Assembly (NCBI GenBank): GCA_014529385.2
Contig: CM043949.1
Location: forward strand, 107,015,054 to 107,079,053
DNA from: Adiantum capillus-veneris
Lineage: Eukaryota > Streptophyta > Polypodiopsida > Polypodiales > Pteridaceae
DNA length: 64,000 bases
Reading direction: 5' to 3'
Every line of letters begins with the position of its first letter. The first letter of the stretch is position 1. Position numbers and translations under genes: made by a program. Shown here in pieces: positions 53,400-62,486 of this stretch. A model generated the notes under the pieces. That model was not told the DNA's origin and did not search any database. It saw only the letters and a list, made by a program, of their open reading frames with translations.

Positions 53400-55980
53400 A
53401 AGGGTGAAGATCTTGGTAAAGTCCGCCAAGGCTTCTTGAAATGATTGGCGTTGTTGTCCTATTGTGATGTTAAGGCCCATAAGCTTGATCATTTTATCAA
53501 AATGTGCCCATACTTACTTGCACTTTTTTTCAAGCTCGCCATTTGTATCATTGTCAGTAGTAGCTTTGTATAACTCCTTCCAAAGCTTCCAAAGGTTACA
53601 TGCCTGCTGGTTGGAGCTATTTTGAGCAGCATATTGACCTGGCTTTCCTTGGGGAAACTTTCTTCAAAAAGTGTTTGGTTTTTTGTCCACTCATTGACAC
53701 TTGTTGATAAATTTCATGGGCCTCCCTTTGTGTTCTTTGCAGCAACGATAGATACATTTCCACTGTGACAGCCAAGGAATTCAAGAGTGCCTCCACTCTT
53801 TCGATTGCTTCCTAGGACTTTTCCAATGGTTTCATTGTGAAAGCATAGTCAATGTGGAGCTTCAATAGCCTATCAAAATACGCATGAATGCGTGTAATGT
53901 ACAAAAATGTACATTCAATAGAGGAAATGGAAAGATTTGATTCCAAGTGTGGTCCTTTTGAGCACGGTTTGGGGCATTGAGCATGGGACATCTCAGAATA
54001 GACGCTTCCCATTCTCTACCTTCATCTCCGACATCGCGACAATCCAACCCTTGTTCTCCATGCCCTTGCCATGGAAGCATGGAACCGACCTTTGCAGTGC
54101 TCTTGTGGGATTTTTGTCCATTAGGTTTGTACCCTCGAGTGCAAAATTGACAAGGCATGAGAGAAGAAGCCCCTTGTTTGCAGCTAAGCAAACACTTATG
54201 GTCTTCAAGTATCCACCTAAGTGCCACTCCATATCATAGCTACCAAAACCCTCAACCTCCAGCTTCTCACCTGCAATTTGGGAGTGTATTACTTCTATGA
54301 TCCATGGAGTTCTCTTAAAAATCCATGAAAGTACTCCATTGGTCTCTTTGGGCACCTCAATAACACCCAACCACCAAATGTCTTTCTCTGATTGCATGCT
54401 AAAAGACGGGGTGGGAGATGGCTCGAATGAATCCCTTCGCTTGGTTTGAAAAAGGTCCTCATTCATTAGAGTGACACTTAGCCTCTCTAACCTTCGACCT
54501 TTCAATATTTGACACTCATCGAGTTTCAACACAAAAGAGACCTTTGTGCCAAGCACTGCAAAATAAATAGTGTCAAGACATTATACTTCAAAGTCTATGA
54601 TAAAAACACAAATCAAAAGCAAAAAGCGACCTTTGTGCCAAGCACTGCAAAATAAATAGTGCAAAGACCTTATACTTCAAACTCTATGATAAGAACACAA
54701 CCAAAAGCAAAAAGTATAGTGTGTCACCTTCTTCAGGTAACTCGTAAAATCTAAGCATGGCTTGTTGAAGCCTTCTAAGGTCCACAAAAATATTGTTCCA
54801 CATTGTGTAAGGGAAGCCCTTCTCCGAAGGTCTTATGGAGTGTTTCTTATCTTTTTCCCTTGCCTTTGTTGTGCACGAAGCATAAAGGGAAGTTGGCATT
54901 GTGTCCTCAATGTGTACATATGTCCTAATGTGGGAGAACATATCTTCGTTTGTGGCCTTCTTTGAGGGGTTGACCTTGTGTGGAACGGAAAATAGGTTTT
55001 CCATAATGCCATGCTCTTTGAGGGCATCCTTTAGGAGTTGGAAAATAGCCTGATAGGCTTTGGTGCTGATTCCAGTCTCATCACAAGCTTGTTGCACATC
55101 ATCATCACTAACCACATTTCTCAGTTTACACATAAGGTCCTTGGTGACTGCATCCTTAATGTGCTTACCTCCAGGTGATTGTAAGATAGAAATCACATCT
55201 TGGGTATTGAAACAACTAGTGAGAAGGTTGACTCGATCATCTTGGCTTGTTCCAACGCATGCCTCCTGGATGAAGTTTCTAGCAACCAATAAAAATAAAT
55301 GTTAAAAAATAGTGTGAAGTAAGAATGCATCATGCAAGTAAAGACCAAATCACCTTGTGGCTATTACTCTTCCTTTGCCTGCTCCACCCGAATGTGCAAG
55401 AGTTTCAATGGATGAATATGTGTGTTTGCATTCCCTTGCACCAAAGAAGGGGTGTTTCTTTCAAGTATATGATGGTGTTGGCAAGCTTCTTAATGTGGGA
55501 ATCCTTTTCCTGCATTTGTTGTTGAAGAGTTTCAACCATCCTCTCCAAAGAGGCAATACTCTCTTGTAATGCCGCCGTCTTAAGGTGAAGAGCTTGACAT
55601 TCGTGCATCCACATATGTAAAGAAGCACCTGCACCCATACACAACCGCTTGCAATAGCCTAACAAGCTTGCTTCTCCCCTCCCAAGATATTGAAGAAATG
55701 TCAAAAAGGCTATCAAAGGATGGATGGAAGTGACTTATAGGATCGTAAAGGTACAAATGGCCATCCACCCAAATGTCAACATTCGTCTCACCAACGGTGC
55801 GACGTTGTTGTGATGTTGATAACCTTTGATCACCCTCACATGCGGCCTTCGGTGCAAACGTCGTGGGTAAGCGAATATGTATGCTTTTGGTGTGCGGAGT
55901 ACTGGTGGTGGAAGCAAACAATTTGTGATGTCCGTGAGCACCATGGCAACTGTTGTGTGAGGAAGCAAAGGATGAAAAGA
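53400..55980 (-). pseudogene. Multi-exon gene, unknown, with lesions
   Basis: Frames on the minus strand join by canonical splice signals. An upstream exon region (about 55970-55317) has GETNVDIWVDGHLYLYDP and a coiled coil (LQESIASLERMVETLQQQMQEK), with a shift near 55640. A possible donor CACAAG/GTGATT lies near 55351 and an acceptor TTGCTAG near 55277. The second exon (55276-54733) has DRVNLLTSCFNTQDVISILQ, DDVQQACDETGISTKAYQAIF. Donor G/GTGACA lies at about 54732 and acceptor TTTTGCAG at about 54556, and the frame is continuous. The third exon (54555-53993) has KLDECQILKGRRLERLSV and GFGSYDMEWHLGGYLK. A shifted end includes a helical segment (FDRLLKLHIDYAFTM). Product not recognised. Confidence 0.5.
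54539..54716. repeat. 89-bp tandem duplication covering a splice acceptor
   Basis: Units begin GACCTTTGTGCC at 54539 and 54628 and each contains the complement of an acceptor TTATTTTGCAG followed by the first exon bases TGCTTGGCACAAAGG. The intron of the minus-strand gene therefore holds two copies of its 3' splice site and exon start. Confidence 0.88.
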
Positions 55981-55989
55981 TAGAGGGAG

Positions 55990-57590
55990 ACGAGGAGGGA
56001 GAGTGAGGAAGATGGGAGGAGAGAAGGGGGCAGGGGGGGAGGGAGAGATTGGGGAGGAGGAGGAAGGTAGGGGCAGGGAGGGAGAGGAGAGGGAGAGAGG
56101 AGGGAGGAGGAGGAGAGAACAAAGCGTTTTTTACTTTTCGGGGAAAAAGTTTTTTGAAAAGATGGACTTTTTAGGCTTGTGGGTAAAAAAAAAAGGTCAA
56201 AAAATGATTTTTGGATATGTATATATGTTGGGAAGGATTTTAAAGTAAAACATATGTAAAAATGAGTTTTTTTTTTAAAAGTCAAATTTTGAAAAGTGTT
56301 GGTGGTTCTACATACACACAAAAAATTGGGTGAGTTGCTTTTGTGCTTAGAAAAATATTTATTCACACAATCTCTACTAACAAAACCCATTCTCAAAAGA
56401 GGTTTCCCCAAAGGAAGCAATAATATGAGTTGCCTTCAAAATAGAGCCAACAAAACCAGAGCCAATAGCCTCATACAGAGAACCGAGAATGAGACCCCCT
56501 TTTAAGACAACAACATTATGGATCTCCAAGGTTAAGTTTATCCTTTCTTCCCTAGTTTTAAGGAAGCAGATGCTCCTAATAGGACAACATAAACATTTTG
56601 ATATAGAGCCCCAAGCTCAAAACCACAAAACAACAACACTATTTGATTCCATGATAAGAACAGGGTAAAGTAGCATTTTTTCCAAGAAGTATTCATGCAC
56701 CTGAGATGGAGACACTCCTTCAACCTTCTTCATATTGAACTTTGGCATGGCAATATTACAACCAACAATAACAAGAGAAAAAAAACGTAGAATCCATCTA
56801 ATAGGACTAAGTCAGCACCACCAAGAGAAATGGGCTCACCTCTTATAGTAGTTTGATGATGAGTCATAGGTCACCTTTAAATCTATAGATCAAGCATGAA
56901 GAGGTGGCCTAAAAGCCATGCTCCTGACAGTGAGAGTGAGTTTGAATGATGTAAGAAGAAGCCACTCAAAAGCCTTGTTTTGCGTTTAGACCATGTCCTA
57001 GTTACCATCAAAGTTTTCGTTCTTGTCTGGGCAATGGTCTCCTCTATCCCAAAGTGTTGCACCCAATGCGTTTTTCCTTCTATCCCAAAGTATTGCACCC
57101 AATCAGGTAAGACTTGTTGTATCATGGCAAGTGCTTTCTTGGTCTCCGAGTTTTCCCACTTGGAGCTAAGGTCCTATTGCCTTAGTTAGGCTAAACCAGA
57201 ATGAAATCTACTAACATAATCTGACGGAAGAGGGAGCACTTTACACGTGTCGCAATCTGCGACCTGAAGGCTAAAGTCCAAAACAAAAACAAGCTCCTTT
57301 ACACGCGATAAAGAGGGAGAGAGAGGCTGAGCGACCGACCGTACTAGTTCATAAGGCAATAAGAGAATAAAGGTGTAATACAATCTTTTTTGCTAAGAGT
57401 TGAGTTGAGTGAAAAGGAGAGGGTGGGGGAGGGGGGACAAAAATGTGAATGGATGAGAATAAGGAATGCAGAAAATGGGAGCAGCGTTGAAAAATGAAGG
57501 CACGAGCAGGCCATACAATTTCCAGGAACTTGGATGCCAAAGACTCCCCCGTAGTCCCCCATTAGTAAAAATGTCGTAGCTCTCTTTGCA
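55990..57590. other. Stretch without a firm gene
   Basis: Contains a GGAG/GGGGAGG-rich purine stretch (56010-56120), AT-rich DNA and fragments of frames without domains. The end (57180-57590) may be the upstream region of the WRKY gene; ACACGTGTCG at 57244 contains a CACGTG G-box core. Confidence 0.4.
57244..57253. promoter_or_regulatory. G-box-like CACGTG
   Basis: ACACGTGTCG contains the palindromic CACGTG core bound by plant bHLH and bZIP factors. It lies about 1 kb upstream of the WRKY start. Such sites occur by chance, so relevance is uncertain. Confidence 0.25.
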
Positions 57591-57629
57591 TTTTGCTAAG
57601 CCAAGAAGGAAGCGTCCAGGAAGGCTCCC

Positions 57630-57663
57630 CAGGAGGGAGGGGGGGGGGGGGGGGAGAGAGTGA

Positions 57664-57718
<55 letters not shown>

Positions 57719-58110
57719 CCATTTGGGCCCGCGCAACACTCGTGTTTGAGCGCGTGTAAGGGAGAGGGGGCGTGTTGAGTCAGTACATAGAGAGATGCGC
57801 CTTAGCGCGGCCTCGCAGAAGAGACAGAGAGAGAGAGAGAGAGGCGCAGGAGAGAGACGGTTGTCTGTTTGTGTGTTGCCCTTGTTGTGACGTACTCCTT
57901 TTCCATCCCTTTGAAAATTTGGGTTGAAAGCCTGCTTCCCCGCAAATGAAGAGAAACCAGCGCGAGGCTTCTCTCTCTCTCTTTAGGTATAACAAGAGAC
58001 GCTGCCACAAAATCGCCCGCCATCACCGTGCCCCCCGACTCCCAACTATCTAACCTCGGACAGCCCCCCCCCCCCCCCCCCCCCAAAACCCACAAAAAAA
58101 GCGCGCGCGC
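57630..58110. repeat. Simple-sequence cluster upstream of the WRKY gene
   Basis: In order: a poly-G run (about 57637-57654), (GT)n (about 57663-57681), (GA)n (about 57682-57712), a shorter GA tract (57828-57842), a poly-C run (about 58064-58084) and (GC)n (about 58098-58114). They lie in the presumed promoter and 5' leader. Tracts of this type are prone to length change and to Z-DNA, triplex or quadruplex formation. Confidence 0.85.
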
Positions 58111-58286
58111 GCGCACAGAGATACACACACAGACACAAGTTCTCTCACTCTTCACTCTCTCAAACACGGCTGCACGCACAAGCGCATGCAATTGATCATC
58201 CACACCTGCACGACAGACAGACACACACAAAACACTAGTGCACACAATCGCCGCTCGAACTTGTGCGCACACGCACATTCTTAAGC

Positions 58287-59734
58287 ATGCAGGCATGGCA
58301 AGAGCTAGCTAATGTTGCCCCATTGCCTGAATCCTTCCATGACACCCCTTCCCCTCTTGCCCACATCGACGATTCTTACTTCACTCTCTCCCAAATCAGC
58401 GATCCCTACTTCAGCGCAGATGAGCTTTTGGAGGAAAGCCTCGAGGAAATGCTTTCTGCATCCATCCAAGTTAACATGTGCACCGACGATTACTGGCAGG
58501 GTCAGTGTTCAGATCAATGCATGCGAATTTCAAACAGGGATGACGTCGATGCAAACATGGATTGCCAGCTTCATCTGATTGAAAGCATTTTCCAACAAAA
58601 CATGGAGTCTCATACCAATGCGACGTCCTCTGCCCGCGGATCAAATATGCAACCATCTCCATTGGGTGACATCTCTGCTAATGGCTTGCAAGCTGGGGGC
58701 ACTACATCCTTCACTCATCCTTCGCCGGTATTCTCTGATGCTTCATCACTTCCACCATGGATGCACAATCAGTCATTTGAGCATCCTGCTACCGATGCGT
58801 ACATGGAGGGAGAATCGATCCCTGAGATGCTCAAGGGATTGTTATCTCCAATACCCACATATGTGAATGAGTATACAACAATTTCTGCCAGCGACGCAGA
58901 GCCATTCAATGAATTGCTTTCTCAAATACCCGTGAATTGGAACGATAATAGAACTTCTAGTAGTGAAACAGAGGATACAGAAACTTCTAGTGACAACTTC
59001 TTCCGTGGCGATGCGTCATCCTTTGCTCCTATGGTACCGCCCCCTTCTTATCAGCTAAATGTACCTGCGGCAAGAGGAGGGGGGCAATCTCTGCTTAATA
59101 TGGGGCAAGAAGCCTCTGTACTTCAGCAACATCTTGAAGCATTGAACCACCAACAAGCGACACAGTAGGAAATTTCCCTTGCTTGACTGAGTTACATGTA
59201 TGCTTTTGCCTTTGCATCAACATGTATGTATGAATTGTGTTCTCGCGAAACTGAGATTTTTGAATTAACGATGCAGGGGGGTGCAAGGAAGTGAGGATTA
59301 TGTGAGCTTCCTTGTAGAGAATGGCACACCCACCATTGATGACGGCTATGTGTGGCGCAAGTATGGGCAAAAGAACATTAAGGACAAGATGTATCCCAGG
59401 TAGATTGATAAGCCTTCACGGCCATGGCTAAGTTTTTGTGCATGCTGAGAGTCTACATGTGGGTCGTATGTGTGTGTCAACAGTAAGTTCCCTCATTAAT
59501 CTTGTGAAACTATTGTGGCGGCTCCAAATTATTTGCATGATTTGTGGATGCACTAGAATACATTACAAGCCATGAACTTTTTAATGTCTGCTAAAGTACT
59601 GCTGATTGATGTGCAGGGCATATTTCAGGTGCGCCCAGCCTGATTGCCCCATTAAGAAGCAGATAGAGAGCTCCACTGATGTCCAAGGCTCTGTTTTGAT
59701 CACCTACTATGGCAGGCACCACCACCCCAGATGA
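58287..59734 (+). CDS. WRKY transcription factor, three exons
   Basis: Exon 1 is 58287-59164 (ATG at 58287), exon 2 59277-59399 and exon 3 59617-59734, joined by GT-AG introns of 112 and 217 bp; the product is 372 residues. The first 290 residues are acidic, Ser-rich and Asn/Gln-rich with no second WRKY domain. The single domain starts DDGYVWRKYGQKNIKD, and the zinc finger is CAQPDC...HHH (C-X4-C-X23-H-X-H). The second intron splits the Arg of YPR-AYFRC, the conserved position for several WRKY groups. The spacing fits group I C-terminal or IIc domains, while NIKDKMYPR is unusual. The protein ends 2 residues after the finger. WRKY proteins bind W-box DNA (TTGAC) in stress and development. Confidence 0.92.
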
Positions 59735-59749
59735 AAAATGTTCGTCAAA

Positions 59750-59840
59750 GGAAGAAGCAAGCACTCACTCCATGGACATTCAAGGCTCTGTTTTTATCAT
59801 TTGCATTGGCAGGCACAACCATCACATCACATATGGTAAA
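59750..59840 (+). pseudogene. Partial second copy of the WRKY zinc-finger exon
   Basis: Just after the WRKY stop, DIQGSVFIICIGRHNHHI (about 59771-59824) repeats DVQGSVLITYYGRHHHPR of exon 3, and the DNA also matches (CAAGGCTCTGTTTT, GGCAGGCAC). The upstream Cys pair is not repeated. It is a partial tandem duplication of exon 3. It could be used if the native stop were bypassed by splicing. Confidence 0.75.
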
Positions 59841-59899
59841 CGACTGACAAAGGACAAAACAAAAGTATTAGTTCATCAATTCTTTATTCTTTGTAGATA

Positions 59900-61027
59900 G
59901 CGCAAGCATTAGCGAGTTACAAAAGCACCACTTTGTCCCCGTTTCTCCCGCGGATAGGTGTTAGGGAGTGAGGGCCGTTTTGTGGCTGTGCCGCATTTGT
60001 CCTCAGATGGTGAATTCAGTAGGGAACCTCAAATATCAAGAAAATGTACAAATGGCACTGACAGAGAGCCTTTTAGATCAATGAGAAACAGGACAAACCC
60101 CTGAGTCAATGTATAGGGGATTCTCCAAACCCCTCGGTCTATCAGAGCTTGTTTCACAGAGCAATCGCCTGTGCATCATAGAGTGCTTTTTACCTAGAAT
60201 TTCAAATTATTCCCCTGCTCATATGTACATATAGTGCAAGTGCTTCAACCCTTCAAGGTCCATGGCATCATGTACATACAAAAAAACTCACAACTACTTG
60301 TTGTGACGACTTCAAATTGACAGCAAATTCTTTCAATGGCTCGACTTTGCACAACGAGAGAGAGAGAGAGCCGTTCATGTCCTTGAAGTGTTACCGCATC
60401 TGCTGATTGAAATATTGAGTCTTCTGGTTCCTCTTTAATTCATAAGATTTATGCAGTATGAGAGTGGAAGCACGTGTGCGTCATACATGGCAGTTGAAGG
60501 TAGAAACGAAAACAGCGGTTGACTACACAACACCATCTTATAAGGATTAGCATGTTAAACCACCCATAGACTCCACCTCCTTTCCGCAAAGCACCTGAGC
60601 TGAGATCCTGGTGTGAAAAAAAAAGAGCTATGGCAATCCTTGCATCTGTCCTTCACAAAACAGAGCCCCATACAAGAAGCTGTATATATAGCATGCATAA
60701 ATGAAATGTGCTTGCCTGCTTCCTGCATGAACATGCATCCTATCATGGTAGAGAGACCTCCACATTGCCTGCATGAAATGGACTCTCTGCAGACAGAAAA
60801 GGTTGCTATCCGTGGAAAAGGCTGGAATGCCTGCACCGCTCTTCCTCTTCCCAGTCTAGTCTGCTTCTGTGCAAAAGAAACCCACACAGAGGAGCTCACT
60901 AGAGTGGCAGATCTGCATCTTGGCCCTTCGATAAAAACAGAGCTCTCCCAAACCGCGGTCCGCCACAAGGGCAACATAAGCCACAAGCATCCAGATCGTA
61001 CATGGTGGGGCACCAATGGGCGGGTCT
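59900..61027. other. Unassigned stretch downstream of WRKY
   Basis: Two overlapping open frames of about 160 codons on opposite strands (60555-61098) have no domain that decides between them. A short GA tract lies at 60358-60371. No other element was seen. Confidence 0.4.
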
Positions 61028-61126
61028 TGCTTGCTCTTACCATGACGCACATGTTATTCATAAGGTGTAAAAAAATAAGTTGCTTGCTCTTACCATGACG
61101 CTCATGTATAAAAAAATAAGTATGTT
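61028..61126. repeat. 53-bp tandem duplication
   Basis: TGCTTGCTCTTACCATGACG begins both units at 61028 and 61081, and both end with TAAAAAAATAAGT. The second unit has a small deletion. Confidence 0.88.
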
Positions 61127-61148
61127 GTGTTTGTAGAATCTTAATTAG

Positions 61149-61570
61149 TTGTTTTTATACCCCTCTCTCTCTCTCTGTCTCTCTCTTTCTTTCTCTAAAT
61201 TCTTTAAAGAAGACACACTCGAAGAAGCCATCACCAAGCTCAATGATATCTTCCAACCAATCCACATCAAACCCGATTCCATCTCTTGGATCAACGATAC
61301 GAACAAGGCAGTTCCACCCCAACAATGTATCCTTACATTCAAGGACAAAAAAGCACGAATGAAACTATTGCAATAATTTTGTCTCCTCGGGGGAAGAACG
61401 CTTTAGATGAGGAACTGACTCCACATCAACGCAAGTTTAAAGCTAACGAGCTCAAAAAGATGTACGAAGCTCGTAAACAAGGTAAATGGACTGTCTATCG
61501 AGGCGATAAAGCCATCATCCAGGAGTTTCGAACCCCTAAATTGGCATCTCTGTCTCGTGAACCTTCTTAG
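61149..61570 (+). pseudogene. ORF1-like fragment, possible non-LTR relic
   Basis: Two frames (61149-61376 and 61286-61570) read together as one protein with a shift near 61365: PQQCILTFKDKKARMKLL, then SPRGKNALDEELTPHQRKFKANELKKMYEARKQGKWTVYRGDKAIIQEF. The pattern (V/I-x-F, R-x-x-x-L, E-x-L-T-x-x-x-R, then A-R-K-x-G-K) resembles the C-terminal region of ORF1-type proteins of non-LTR retroelements. I recall this pattern chiefly from animal elements, so the match is tentative. Confidence 0.35.
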
Positions 61571-61840
61571 GATCTTCTATTTTTCTTTTGTCTCCTTTCC
61601 CCTTCCAATGGACTCTCGATCCCTAATTGATGTGTATCTCTTTGAAAACCCCGTTGTAACGATCTCTTTTTGGTCTCACCGGTCATATGTAAGACCGCAG
61701 GGTAGACCGACATGTGAATAACCTCCCAACCATCCTATATATAAGTCCTTGGCCCTCTTCTATACATAGACCCCTTTACTACATGTGTGTCCGGCACGTT
61801 GTTAGGGCCATGCCCGCCTAATCTTACTCTTGGCATGACA
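61571..61840 (-). repeat. Possible gypsy LTR fragment
   Basis: On the minus strand a purine tract CCAAGGGGAGAG (61844-61855) is followed by TAA and then TGTCATGCCAAGAG, a start used by many plant gypsy LTRs. A TATATATAGG-type TATA lies at about 61735-61745. The other LTR end was not identified, and an unrelated frame overlaps the left part, so the LTR is probably truncated. Confidence 0.45.
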
Positions 61841-62083
61841 TTACTCTCCCCTTGGAGAAGTGTTTTCGTCTTCGAAAACAAAAGTAGTGGTATCTTCATA
61901 AAAACACTAATGTTTTCCACCATGGCATCCCTCATGGATCCAATGGTTCGTTGGATTGGAACCCGGTTTAGTGGGAGGTTCAATGAAATCAAGAATAACA
62001 TCTTGATTTTTCCACATTGTTGTCCCTGTGCAATCGTTTTGATTAACCGACCCATAACCAACATAGCGTGGAACTCCATTTAG
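61841..62083 (-). pseudogene. Possible gypsy pol 3' end fragment
   Basis: The minus-strand frame with IQRTIGSMRDAMVENISVFMKIPLL and FSKTKTLLQGES leads into the purine tract at 61844-61855. Its position, just before a candidate polypurine tract and LTR start, suggests the end of a gypsy polyprotein. No domain is recognised. Confidence 0.3.
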
Positions 62084-62412
62084 AACTCACTTGAGTATGC
62101 TAAACGAGTTATCACAACCAAAAGGTGTCTAAATGCATACCTAGGTTTCAAACTTTCTGAACGTACTGGATGTGCAATAAGACCTCTGCTCAACTTTCCA
62201 TGAAAGTATCATGCTGATATACTTATCAACACCAACCAAGTCGTTGACTTGCTGTTGTTTCTTGTCAGTAACCAACCTCATCCAAATTGATGATCAAGGT
62301 TGATAACCTGAGAATAATAGGCAGAGACTAAAACTAGTCGCAACATGCCTTTCATCATGCGAAACAAACTCCCAACCAGAAAGGTAACCGATTTGGTTGT
62401 GTCGCTTCTTGC

Positions 62413-62486
62413 TAACGTATGCACTTAGCATATCCTTTAGCGTGGTTAACTAACGTATGCGCTTAGCATATCCTTTAGTACTAAAT
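62413..62486. repeat. 38-bp tandem duplication
   Basis: TAACGTATGC, CTTAGCATATCCTTTAG recurs at 62413 and 62451 with one change. Confidence 0.88.

Noticed and set aside
54762-55305. Plus-strand frames opposite the multi-exon gene (54762-54965, 55060-55305)
   Set aside because: Shorter, without conserved features, and opposite minus-strand frames with splice signals.
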